DNA of 64,000 nt, taken from Solwaraspora sp. WMMA2056. GTDB taxonomy: Bacteria > Actinomycetota > Actinomycetes > Mycobacteriales > Micromonosporaceae. The DNA is taken from positions 4,154,001-4,218,000 of the forward strand of contig NZ_CP128360.1 of assembly GCF_030345095.1 (NCBI RefSeq), read 5' to 3'. This document shows positions 36,483 to 45,477 of the stretch, piece after piece (the first letter of the stretch is position 1; each line of letters opens with the position of its first letter). The notes under the pieces are model-generated. The model saw nothing but the letters and a program-made list of their open reading frames with translations, was not told where the DNA came from and searched no databases. The translations under genes and the position numbers were made by a program.

Positions 36483-39400
36483 CTAGTTGGTGGCGCAGTA
36501 GCCCACGCTGAACGTGCTGGCACCGGACTTCAACGTCCGGTTCCAGTCCACTCCGTTGATCCGGTACGTCTGACCGTCGATCTGCCGCCGCTCGAAGTTC
36601 CAGGCGGTGTAGATGTCACCGGCGAGATCCACCACCCCCGACCACTCGACCGGGGCGGCGGAAGAGTTGGTCGCGACGATCTCCGCGCAGTAGCCGCCGC
36701 CGCTGTCCGAGCCCCACGAGGTGAACCGGCGCACCGTAATGTCCACGTTGGAGTCGGCGACCAGTCGGCCGACACCCCAGCGGGCGGTCGTCTGGTAGCC
36801 GATGCCCTCCTGCTCGGCCCAGTTGCGGATCGCCGTACGGGCACCGTCGGAGGCGTCGTTGACCTGGAAGTCCAGGCCGTGGAACGTACCGAGCCCGCCG
36901 TACTCGAGCAGACTGATCGCCGCCTCGACGGTGTAGCCGCCGTCGGTGCGGGCCGTGGCGCTGCGGACCCGGGCCGCCTGGAAGCCCTCGTCGCCGGTGC
37001 CGAAGGACACGACGTTGTCGGCGTTGATCCGCACCTGCATGTCGTCGTAGCGGTAGGCGCCGTTCTTGACGTTGCCGGCGTCGACGTAGATCTCCACCGA
37101 GTCCTGTGTCCACGGATCGGAACCGGAGACGTCCACCACCGGATCGGCCACCTCGGCCAGCACGTACAGCGTCTGGTCCCGCCACAGCGTCCGTACGGTG
37201 GCGATCGCGCCGCCCGTACCGGAGACCTCCTTGTCGGTGGTGACCACCCCGGCCTCGGCCCAGCCGGCGTCCACCTCGCCGTCGACGACCGGGACCACCG
37301 CGGCCTGCTTCACCTCCAGATAGGACAGCTCCTCGACCAGGGTGAGCGTGCCCACCGCGCCCGGGGTGTTCCAGCCGGCGGTGGTGGATCCGTCGACACT
37401 GACCCGCACGTCGAGGGTGACGGTGTCGCCCTCGACGGCCGCGTCCAGTGGCAGTTGCGCGACGAGGTCGTAGCCGCCGACCCGTTCGGTCACCACGGCG
37501 GGCACGTCGCCCGAGCCGTCCCGGGCCACCCGGTACGTCTGGTCCGCCAGCACGAAGTCGACCCCGTCGCCGGTGTCGGCCGCGTCGTCGGTGACCGTCA
37601 CGTACGCGGTCAACTGCTCGGCCGTCCACCGCAGCTGGAACCCGGCGACGTCCTCCACCCGGTGCAGCGGCAGCTTGCTCCACTCCAGCGCCGAGGCCAC
37701 GCCGGGGGTCAGCTCGATCTCACCAGCGAAGACGTTCGCGGTCCGCAGCCGGGCCGGCAGGTCGGCGTCGACCGCGCCGTAGTACGCCGGCTTGGCCTGG
37801 AAGCCGTCGTTGAAGATCAGCGGTGCGCCGTTGCCGGACCGCCACGACCGCCCGTCGTTGAGCCCCCAGACCGTGACGACGAACAGATCCTCGGTGTACG
37901 CCCGGAAGATCCGGAACGCGTCGCGGTAGAAGTAGCCCTGGTCGATCAGCCGTGCCTCGGTCACCGGGGTGCCGGTGGTGACGTCGAGCTCGGTGACCGC
38001 CTGGGTCAGCGGCAGCTCGGCGAAGGTCGCCAACGCCGTCTCCAGGCTGGTGACCGGCGTGGCCAGCGACACGTGGAACTGGTGGCCCACCCCGTCGATC
38101 GGCACACCCCGGTCCAGCAGCCGCTGCACGAGTGCCTTGTACCGGGCCTGCTTGCCGCTCTGCTCGGTGTTGTAGTCGTTGATGAACAGGGTGACCGGGT
38201 CGGCACCGGGTACGGCGTACACGTCGTTGAACGCCTCCTCGGCGTACTGGAACGACAGGTCGATGAACTCCTCGCCGAGAATCCGGTACCACTCGCTGCG
38301 CCGCAGCCCGTCGGCGTACTCGCCGCTGTCGCTGACCACCTCGTTGACCACGTCGAAGGCGTTCATCGGGTTGGTGTCCGAGCCGAACGGCCCGTACCGG
38401 TCGTGCAGCGAACCGGCCACGTCGAAGATGTGCTGGCGCATCCGGTCGCGCAGCACCTGCTGGTCGGCTGCGGAGGTGGTCAGCGGCTCACCGGCGGCGT
38501 CCTGGAACATCCATGCCGGGGTCTGGCTGTGCCACACCAGGACGTGACCGTACACGCCGAGGTCGTTGGCGGCGGCGAAGTCCATCATGGCGATCGCCTG
38601 CTCGTGTGGCCGGAAGGTGCGCGCGTCGTCGTACCACGCCTCCGGCTTCATGTGGTTCTCCGGCGTGATGTTGTTGAAGTGCCGGGTCAGCAGCTGGGCG
38701 GCGACCCCGACGGTCTCCCGGCTGTCGATCGCGACACCCACCGGGAACTCGGCGGTCTGGTAGATGCCGGTCAGATCCTCGACCACCGGCGGATCCGGCA
38801 CCCGGACCACGACGTCGTCGACGAGGAAGTCGCTGGTGTTGCCGGCGACGTCCGCGCCCTGCCAGCTCGTCTCGAAGTACAGGAACGCGGTGTCGAACGC
38901 CGGCGCGGTGAAGCTCGCGGTGACCTCGGTCCAGCCGCTGTTGGTGACCGACCCGAACTGGGCGAGGGTGCTGAACGACTCGCTGTCGCCGGAGGTGGTG
39001 GCCAGGCTCAACCAGATCTCGTCGGCCGGCTGACCCTCGGCGAAGCGCAGCCACGCGGAGATCTCGTAGCCGACGCCCGCCTCGAACTGCGCGGTGACGT
39101 CCCGGCCGATGCCGGCGCCCTGGTTGACCCGGTCGGTGACGAGTGCTGCCGCCGCGCCGCCGTGCGCGGTGTCGGTGAGTGCGACGGTCGGCGCCCCTGG
39201 ACCGCCGTCACGTGGTTGCCAGCCGTCCAGCCCGTCCTCGAAGTCGGTGTCGATGACGATGGTGCCCGGCGGTGGACCGCCGGGGTCGGTGCGTGGTGCG
39301 GTGACGAGGATGTCGTCGACCAGGTAGGTCGCGGTGGCCTCGGCGGCCTCCAGATAGACCTGGTACGCGGCCGGGTCGGCGTCGGCAGGCACGGTGAACT

Positions 39401-40289
39401 CGCCGCGGACCGTGGTCCAGTCGTTGGCGCTGACGGTGGTGTCGCCGATCCAGGTGTAGTCCGGCTTCATCACGAACCGGAAGCCCGACGACTCCGGGCC
39501 GTCGGGGGCCAGCCGGGCCCGCGCCGAGAAGGTGTACGTGACACCGGCGGCGAAGATCCCGGTCGGGCTCTGCAGCCCGTCGAAGCCCTCGGTCCGGTCA
39601 CTGACCCGCAGTGCCCGGCCCGGGTCGGCGTCCACCACGGTCAACGTGGGGCCGCCGCTGGCCGTCCAGGTGCCGGTGGTGCCGTCCTCGAAGTCGACGG
39701 CGCTGACCGTTACCACGTCCGGTTCCTCGTCGGGCCGGGTGACGACGATGTCGTCGACCAGGAACGGGGTGGTCCCGGCCGCCTCGATGTAGACGGTGGC
39801 GGCGCTCAGGTCCGCCGGCATCGTGTAGCTGCCACCGATACGCACCCATTCGTCGGCGGTGGCCTGTGCCTCGTCGCCGATCCAGGTGTACGTGTTGTCG
39901 CCACCGTCGGCCGGGGCGGCCTCGACGGTGAAGTGGACCCCGGCGGCGCCCTCGGTGCCCGCCGGCAGCTTCACCCAGGCGGTGACCGCGTACGGCACGC
40001 CCGGGGTGAACAGGGCGGCCGCGTCGGTCGACGGGCCCTGCCAGTCGGCGGTCCGGTCGGTCACCGACAGGCTGCTCGAGCTGTCGCGGCCCTCGTCGAC
40101 GATCGCCAGGGTCACCTCGCCGCGTGGACTCCAGGGCGCGTACGACCCGGATTCGAAGTCGTTGGCCAGCACGGTGGTGTCCGCCGTGGCGGACGGGGCG
40201 AGCGCGACCGAGGCGGCGAGCGCGCTCGCGCAGACCGCCGCGAGAACGGCGGTACGCAAAGGTGGACGGAACGGATATCTGCGGCGCAT
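36483..40289 (-). CDS. Secreted multimodular GH10 endo-xylanase
   Basis: 1268 residues. A signal peptide (cut near Ala36) is followed by three CBM22/CBM4_9-like modules (about 38-185, 193-333, 345-498), each ending in a LVDD segment before a short linker. The GH10 domain spans ~505-845, with ITPENHMKPE, the acid/base Glu650 in DVVNE and the nucleophile Glu767 in VTELDV. Then come a CBM9-like region (about 860-1165; YLEVKQAAVVPVVDGEVDAGW onward) and a C-terminal CBM2-like module (~1180-1268) with two Cys. It would bind and cut xylan outside the cell. AGGAG precedes the ATG. Confidence 0.93.
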   Translation of the reverse strand: MRRRYPFRPPLRTAVLAAVCASALAASVALAPSATADTTVLANDFESGSYAPWSPRGEVTLAIVDEGRDSSSSLSVTDRTADWQGPSTDAAALFTPGVPYAVTAWVKLPAGTEGAAGVHFTVEAAPADGGDNTYTWIGDEAQATADEWVRIGGSYTMPADLSAATVYIEAAGTTPFLVDDIVVTRPDEEPDVVTVSAVDFEDGTTGTWTASGGPTLTVVDADPGRALRVSDRTEGFDGLQSPTGIFAAGVTYTFSARARLAPDGPESSGFRFVMKPDYTWIGDTTVSANDWTTVRGEFTVPADADPAAYQVYLEAAEATATYLVDDILVTAPRTDPGGPPPGTIVIDTDFEDGLDGWQPRDGGPGAPTVALTDTAHGGAAAALVTDRVNQGAGIGRDVTAQFEAGVGYEISAWLRFAEGQPADEIWLSLATTSGDSESFSTLAQFGSVTNSGWTEVTASFTAPAFDTAFLYFETSWQGADVAGNTSDFLVDDVVVRVPDPPVVEDLTGIYQTAEFPVGVAIDSRETVGVAAQLLTRHFNNITPENHMKPEAWYDDARTFRPHEQAIAMMDFAAANDLGVYGHVLVWHSQTPAWMFQDAAGEPLTTSAADQQVLRDRMRQHIFDVAGSLHDRYGPFGSDTNPMNAFDVVNEVVSDSGEYADGLRRSEWYRILGEEFIDLSFQYAEEAFNDVYAVPGADPVTLFINDYNTEQSGKQARYKALVQRLLDRGVPIDGVGHQFHVSLATPVTSLETALATFAELPLTQAVTELDVTTGTPVTEARLIDQGYFYRDAFRIFRAYTEDLFVVTVWGLNDGRSWRSGNGAPLIFNDGFQAKPAYYGAVDADLPARLRTANVFAGEIELTPGVASALEWSKLPLHRVEDVAGFQLRWTAEQLTAYVTVTDDAADTGDGVDFVLADQTYRVARDGSGDVPAVVTERVGGYDLVAQLPLDAAVEGDTVTLDVRVSVDGSTTAGWNTPGAVGTLTLVEELSYLEVKQAAVVPVVDGEVDAGWAEAGVVTTDKEVSGTGGAIATVRTLWRDQTLYVLAEVADPVVDVSGSDPWTQDSVEIYVDAGNVKNGAYRYDDMQVRINADNVVSFGTGDEGFQAARVRSATARTDGGYTVEAAISLLEYGGLGTFHGLDFQVNDASDGARTAIRNWAEQEGIGYQTTARWGVGRLVADSNVDITVRRFTSWGSDSGGGYCAEIVATNSSAAPVEWSGVVDLAGDIYTAWNFERRQIDGQTYRINGVDWNRTLKSGASTFSVGYCATN

Positions 40290-40465
40290 GAAGGCTCCTG
40301 CACGGACGGATGTACGTGTGGTCGGTGCCTGGTGAATCGCGCCAGCAGATCCAGACGGCGGAAATGCTATCCGGGTATGGCGGGTACGTCGAGCCCCTCG
40401 CCGGCACGCGTCGGTGGCGACAGCGCGATCGGTGCGCGTGCGACACCTCGACTACGGCGGGACCG

Positions 40466-41113
40466 TCAGCAGTTGTTGCTGGTCGCCGTGACGGTGTACT
40501 CGAAGTCGTCGTGGGTGATGCCCGACGGCACGCCGTCGAAGTAGGCCTCCACCTTCTGCCAGCCCCGGCGCTGCTCGTAGTGCAGGTGCGGCGCGCCGGA
40601 ATTGCCGGTGCTGCCCACCAGCCCGATCTGCTGCCCCTGGTCGACCCGGTCCCCGGCGGCGACCATGGGCGGTTCGAGCAGGTGCAGGTACTGGGTCTCC
40701 CAGCGGCCACCGTGATCGATCTTCACCCAGTAGCCGCCGCCCCGACCCCGGGGACCCTGCGGGTTCTGCTCGGTCCGTCCACCCAGCGAACCGTTGATCC
40801 CGGCGACGGTCACGGTGCCGGCGTACGAAGCGAGCACCGGCCGGCCCCACGACTGCCCGTCGGTCGGGTACAGATCGACGTCGTAGTCGTCGTGGCCGGG
40901 GTAGGTGCCGAGCTGCCAGGTCTCCCCGCAGGTGACGGGCAGCTGGAACAACGGTCGGGGACCCGGCTCACGCAGCAGCGGTACGACGAACGTCACGGCG
41001 GCGCCGACCGCCGCGATCGCGACGACCGCCAGCGCGAACCGCAGGGTGTGGCGGCGCCGCCTGGTGCGGGCGGGGCGGTGGTACGAGGGGCCGGTACTCA
41101 CCCTTCCCAGCAT
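40466..41113 (-). CDS. M23-family peptidase (LytM-like), membrane-anchored or secreted
   Basis: 215 residues. An Arg-rich N-terminus leads into a single membrane helix (~24-47). The peptidase domain has YPGHDDYDVDLYP (metal His/Asp), TQYLHLLEP and HLHYEQRRG, the usual His-x-His ending. These enzymes cut peptidoglycan cross-links or are degenerate cell-wall binders; the metal ligands seem intact here. Leftward single gene upstream of the xylanase. Confidence 0.88.
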   Translation of the reverse strand: MLGRVSTGPSYHRPARTRRRRHTLRFALAVVAIAAVGAAVTFVVPLLREPGPRPLFQLPVTCGETWQLGTYPGHDDYDVDLYPTDGQSWGRPVLASYAGTVTVAGINGSLGGRTEQNPQGPRGRGGGYWVKIDHGGRWETQYLHLLEPPMVAAGDRVDQGQQIGLVGSTGNSGAPHLHYEQRRGWQKVEAYFDGVPSGITHDDFEYTVTATSNNC

Positions 41114-41250
41114 GGCAGACCGTTACCGCCGCACCGGGTCGGCGCTGCCCGCCCCACGGGATCCACAGCTGATCGACAGCTGACGCACAGCTGGCGGGTG
41201 GACGGGGCGACGTACCGTGGAAGCCTCGCGACGGCCTGGAGGAGCCCACG

Positions 41251-41466
41251 GTGAGTAGCTTCGTCAAACGTTTCCTGCTGCCGATGGTCCTGTCGAAGCT
41301 GAGCCGGTACACCCGGGGGCGTGGCCACAATCGGGCGGTCACCGGCCTGCTGCGCGAGGTCGAGCGCCGGCTCGGCCGCCGCCACGGCCACGGCGGCCCG
41401 TACGGGCACTACGGTCACGGCCACCACGGCTACCACGGTCACTACCGGCGCAAGCGGCGGTGGTGA
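41251..41466 (+). CDS. Small His/Gly-rich basic protein
   Basis: 71 residues from GTG 41251 with GGAGGAG 6 nt upstream. Residues 1-42 are a basic amphipathic stretch (FVKRFLLPMVLSKLSRYTRG). Residues 44-65 form a His-Gly-Tyr run (HGHGGPYGHYGHGHHGYHGH), and the end is RRKRRW. The tail could bind nickel, copper or zinc. I do not recognise a family. A 13 bp hairpin 16 nt after the stop and a good ribosome site support it as a real gene. Confidence 0.72.
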   Translation: MSSFVKRFLLPMVLSKLSRYTRGRGHNRAVTGLLREVERRLGRRHGHGGPYGHYGHGHHGYHGHYRRKRRW

Positions 41467-41481
41467 CCGGCGCCGGTCAGC

Positions 41482-41512
41482 CGGCGACGGTGCCATTCGG
41501 GCACCGTCGCCG
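41482..41512. terminator. 13 bp perfect hairpin between convergent genes
   Basis: CGGCGACGGTGCC (41482-41494) and GGCACCGTCGCCG (41500-41512) flank a 5 nt loop. It lies between the stops of the His-rich gene and the M14 peptidase gene and can serve both. A 12 bp palindrome ACCGGCGCCGGT (41466-41477) precedes it. Confidence 0.87.
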
Positions 41513-41520
41513 ACCGACGA

Positions 41521-43974
41521 TCAGGTATCGGAGATGATGGCGAATCCCCGGTTCCAGTTCTTCGCGTCGGTGTCCGGGCGGTAGTTGTTCTCGATGTTGC
41601 CGGCGGCGTCCACCGAGAACCAGAAGACCTTCGTCCCGTACGGCACGGTGATCGTCTCAGCGCCTTCCCGGATGCCGGCCGAGGCGTAGAGGGTGGACTC
41701 GTACGTCGGTTTGCTGCCGTCGAGGGTGTAGAACACCGCCGCGGGCTCGCTGACCTCGAACCGGATGTCGACCGTGCCGTCGGTGGCACCCGGCGCGGTG
41801 ACCAGAGTGCTGGTCGGGCGTTTACGGTCCTTGTCGTAGTCGCGGGCGACCCGCATCAACTCGGTCAGCCCGTTGGCGTACTCCATGGTCTGCTGGTGCG
41901 CCTCGTCCCAGGCCGGCTGGAACGACGTGCCCACCTCGAAGTTCCAGGCGTAGATTCCGTACCTGTACCAGAGCATGTCGCCCGAGTTGCCGGCCGCCGA
42001 GTAGAGCACGTCGGAGATCGGACCGGTCCGGGCCGGCGTGACCGCAAGGTTGCGGTGCCGCTTGATGGCGGTCAGGATCCGCGCCGACGCGCCCCAGAAG
42101 AAGGACTCCTCGGCCAGGGTCGGCCGGGGCGCGGAGACCCGACCCGGCGTGGCGTACGAGCCCGGTGACCACATGAAGTAGTTGCCGGACGAGTGCAGGT
42201 TCATCGAGAACTTCATGTTCGGCCGGCTGGCCAGCCAGTCCAGGTTCCGGTTCTCCGGCTCCGACAACTCGCTCGGCCCGGCGAACACGTCGCTGGTGCA
42301 ACTGTTCGACGCCCCCGAGTAGCCGTCGAACAGGCTGTACTCGGTGTAGTTGCGGTTGTTGTCCACACCCCAGGAATTGCGGGCCAGGGCGTCGGTGGCA
42401 CCACCGGCCGTGCAGTGGTTGGTCATGTTGCGCCGCTGCGAGGCGAAATCGTAGAACGAGTAGTGCCCGCCGTCGGGGTTGATCGACGGCGCGATCCAGA
42501 TGTCCAGCGTCCGCAGCAACTGCTGGGTGTTCTCGTCGGTACGGTGGTTGCGCAGCAGCCGCTCGGCGGTCTCGATGGCGACCAGCGGCGGCACCCATTC
42601 CCGGGCGTGCTCCTGGGCGTAGGCGAGCACCCCGGTGCGGGAACCGTCCCGGTACTTGCCGATCCGCAGCGCGTACACCGGATGCGGGTCGCGGGAGACG
42701 CTCGCCGGCGCCGACAGGTTGTCCGACAGCGGTGTCACCGCGACCGGCGCGACCACCCCGTCGCCGACGCTGCCGCGATAGGTGTACGCCGTGACCAGGT
42801 CGCCGGCCGTGGTGGTGATCGCGGCGGCGACCTGCGCCGCCGTGCTGACGACCGCGCCGGCACCGTCGGTGGCCAGCGTGACCTGGATGGCCGAACCGGT
42901 CACCGCGACGGCGAGCCCCGCCCCGGCGGTGCCCGGGTCGACCAGCTCGACGGTGATGTCGTTGCCGCCCTCGTGACCCCAGGCGTGCGAGTCGACGGCG
43001 ATCCGGTTCGCGGTGCTGGTGCCGATCACCACCTGTGCCTTGCGGCGGTACCCGTTGGTCCGGTACGGCAGCTCGACGACCTCGGCGAGGTGGGGAAACT
43101 CCTGGGCCAACCGGGAGATCCGGTCGTACAGCTCGGTGGGGGTCAGGTAACTGGTGACGAAGTCCTTCTGGTAGCCGGGTCCCTCCGGGGACTCCCCGGG
43201 GATCGGCAGCCACTCCTTGACCTGGGCGACGGCGACGTCGCCGGTCGGGCTGACGATCTGAATCCGGTCCGGCCGGGCGGCGACCGTGGCGGCCCCACGG
43301 TGGTAGAGGTAGACCCCGGCATCGACGAACCGGGAGATCGTCTGGGTGCCGCCGGAGCCGAGCTCGGTGCCCGGCCCGCTGTCACGGCTGACCGTCAGGC
43401 TGCTGCCGGAGGTCTGCCCGTCGGCCCACTTGGCCTCCACCGACAGCACCTGGCTGGTGCCGGAGGTGTAGTAGTCGGCGCGGATGATCCTGACGTCGGC
43501 GACGTCGGCGTCCTGCTGGACTTCGGCGGTGAACGCCTGGTTGTCCGCCCGGTGCCCGGAGATCGTCGTCGCCCGTTCGGCGATGCGGGCCTCGGTGTCG
43601 TCGGCGTCGTGCAGGGTGGCGCCGATGTGGTAGCCGAGTTCGCGCAGCCCAGCGAGCTCGGTGGGGGTCACCACGGCGTGCACGACGATGCCCGCCGGGG
43701 TCTGCGAGACGTGGTGGTCCAGGTCGACCCCGGTGGCGACCAGCTGGTCCAACTCGTCGCGGTCGGCGACCACGACTTCCACGACGTCGGCCTGCTCACC
43801 GGCGAACCGTTCGAGGACGGGCGGGTTGCCGTCGGCACCGGTCTCGGCCGTGGACGGTTGGGCGGCGGCGGTGGGCACGGCGGTAGCCGGTCCGGCAAGA
43901 AGGAGGGCGGCGGCAGCGGCGGCGGTGACCGCGGCTGACCGCCGCCGCCACTGCGGCGGGTGCGATGGATACAT
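41521..43974 (-). CDS. Secreted M14 zinc carboxypeptidase
   Basis: 817 residues from ATG 43974 (AAGG upstream). A signal peptide with a long Ala/Leu core is followed by a ~300-residue N-terminal region, then TPTELYDRISRLAQEFPHLAEVVEL, the start of the M14 domain. Zinc ligands are visible in YAQEHAREWVPP (His, Glu) and NLHSSGNYF (His). RNSWGVDNNRNY is the substrate-binding Asn-Arg segment, and the catalytic Glu is in AWNFEVGTS. An insertion of ~110 residues (AWGHEGGNDITVEL onward) interrupts the domain between the first strand and the HxxE motif. A C-terminal ~80-residue beta domain of the chitobiase/FN3 type ends the protein. Confidence 0.92.
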   Translation of the reverse strand: MYPSHPPQWRRRSAAVTAAAAAALLLAGPATAVPTAAAQPSTAETGADGNPPVLERFAGEQADVVEVVVADRDELDQLVATGVDLDHHVSQTPAGIVVHAVVTPTELAGLRELGYHIGATLHDADDTEARIAERATTISGHRADNQAFTAEVQQDADVADVRIIRADYYTSGTSQVLSVEAKWADGQTSGSSLTVSRDSGPGTELGSGGTQTISRFVDAGVYLYHRGAATVAARPDRIQIVSPTGDVAVAQVKEWLPIPGESPEGPGYQKDFVTSYLTPTELYDRISRLAQEFPHLAEVVELPYRTNGYRRKAQVVIGTSTANRIAVDSHAWGHEGGNDITVELVDPGTAGAGLAVAVTGSAIQVTLATDGAGAVVSTAAQVAAAITTTAGDLVTAYTYRGSVGDGVVAPVAVTPLSDNLSAPASVSRDPHPVYALRIGKYRDGSRTGVLAYAQEHAREWVPPLVAIETAERLLRNHRTDENTQQLLRTLDIWIAPSINPDGGHYSFYDFASQRRNMTNHCTAGGATDALARNSWGVDNNRNYTEYSLFDGYSGASNSCTSDVFAGPSELSEPENRNLDWLASRPNMKFSMNLHSSGNYFMWSPGSYATPGRVSAPRPTLAEESFFWGASARILTAIKRHRNLAVTPARTGPISDVLYSAAGNSGDMLWYRYGIYAWNFEVGTSFQPAWDEAHQQTMEYANGLTELMRVARDYDKDRKRPTSTLVTAPGATDGTVDIRFEVSEPAAVFYTLDGSKPTYESTLYASAGIREGAETITVPYGTKVFWFSVDAAGNIENNYRPDTDAKNWNRGFAIISDT

Positions 43975-44171
43975 GGGCAACCTTTCACTGACGGCGATGC
44001 CACTGACCGGGGTGGGATCCAGGGGCGGTACCGGAACATCGGGAATGGGATGGCCCGACGGTCCGGCCTCGACGTGACAGGGCGGGAAAGATCGACAAGT
44101 ACGGTTGGCCCATCCTGGACGGCGGGCCCGTACCGTGTCAACGGCGTCCTGTGGGCCCCGCCGGTCGCTGG

Positions 44172-45308
44172 TCAGCTGGGTCCGGTGCCGCCGGCTATCG
44201 CCGCGCGTAGCTGCGTACCCGCCTGGTCGGCGGCCTGTCGGAGCCGATCCGTGGCGTCCTCGGGAAGTCCACGCTGCACGGCTGTCCAATCGATCCAGGC
44301 CGCCGCGACGGTCGGCAGCAGCTCGCCGACGGCCGGGTCGGCGCCGGCCCGTTCCGCGAACGCGGGCAGACCCAGGACCGCGACGACCTGCCGTGGACCC
44401 AACCGCAACGGGTCGCAGGCGGCCTGCTCCACGAACTCGTCGACGAGCAGGTCGACCGCGCGGGTCGTCGCGTCACCCGTCGGTAGTGCGGCCGCCTGCG
44501 GCGAGGCCAGGAAGGACCGCTTCTGCAGTTCGATCTCCACGGTGGTGGGGAAGGGCTCCTTGGCGGCCGGGGCAGCGCTGAGCCGCCGGGCCCGGGCCAG
44601 GGTCAGCGCCCGCATCTTCCGGTACGCCACCGGCAGTGGGCTCAGTTCGTACTCCGGCCGCTCGGACAATTCGTCGGTGGTGTCGATCGCGTCCTCGAAC
44701 AGCCGACGCGCCACCGCCGGATCGAGCGGCTCACTGACCAGGCCGTCGGGAGTGCCGTGCGCCTCCTCGACGATCCTGCGCAGCGGGTCGATCCGCAGAC
44801 TGAGGGTGAGTTCGCGAAACCGCCCGCCGCCGATCGCCCGGTCGATCACCGCCATGATGCCGTGCTCGTCGTCGCCGTCGTAGGAGAAGCCACAGACCAC
44901 CACGGCGACCTCGCCGTAGTGGTCGTGTGCCCACCAGCAGCCGTCCACCCGGACCCGGCCGATGGTCGACACCCAGGGCGGGTCCGGCAGGCCGCGCGCG
45001 ACCAGCCGGTCGGCGTGCAGCCGGGCGAGGTCACGTTGGGTGTCGACCGTACTCATCGCGGCGAAGCCGCGCAGCGCCGCGAGCGCGGTCGGGGTCGCCC
45101 GTCGCGCCAGTTCCTGGATGATCCTCGCGTCGTCCTGCGCCGCGTCGGACAGCCGCGGGCCGAATCCCTCGGCGTTCTCGTGGGCGAGCAGCTGGGTCAT
45201 GCCCTGCTCCACCGACCACGGTGAGTCCTCGGACATCAGTGAGAAGTTCCATTCGAGGAAATCCGCCCCGGACGTGGCACGGTGCAGCTGGCGCTCACTG
45301 TCATCCAT
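44172..45308 (-). CDS. Protein of unknown function (378 residues)
   Basis: The ATG at 45308 gives a 378-residue protein rich in Ala, Leu and charged residues, with no signal peptide or membrane helix. A Trp/His-rich strand pair (VDGCWWAHDHYGEVAVVVCGFSYDGDDEHGIMAVID) suggests a compact alpha/beta domain in the middle. I cannot assign a family. It has normal coding character for this genome and is divergent from the GH92 gene, with 170 bp between starts. Confidence 0.7.
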   Translation of the reverse strand: MDDSERQLHRATSGADFLEWNFSLMSEDSPWSVEQGMTQLLAHENAEGFGPRLSDAAQDDARIIQELARRATPTALAALRGFAAMSTVDTQRDLARLHADRLVARGLPDPPWVSTIGRVRVDGCWWAHDHYGEVAVVVCGFSYDGDDEHGIMAVIDRAIGGGRFRELTLSLRIDPLRRIVEEAHGTPDGLVSEPLDPAVARRLFEDAIDTTDELSERPEYELSPLPVAYRKMRALTLARARRLSAAPAAKEPFPTTVEIELQKRSFLASPQAAALPTGDATTRAVDLLVDEFVEQAACDPLRLGPRQVVAVLGLPAFAERAGADPAVGELLPTVAAAWIDWTAVQRGLPEDATDRLRQAADQAGTQLRAAIAGGTGPS

Positions 45309-45477
45309 GGCCGCGATTGTCGCAGTCGATATCGGCCGTTGCGACCATGCGCCGGCTGGCGCGCCGCAGCGGTCCGAGTGCTCACGCCGCCCCGTGCCGG
45401 GTCGAGCAGCGACGCCGGCCAGCCGGAATTCATCTCGCGGAAACCCGTCGGGGCCGGCGCGTTGGTAGCGTCCGGTC

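Noticed and set aside
36480-40544. Very long open frame (~1350 codons) antisense to the xylanase gene
   Set aside because: It is the complement-frame shadow of a high-GC gene: low-complexity Val/Gly/Arg/His composition, no domain, no ribosome site. The opposite strand encodes a clear GH10 enzyme.
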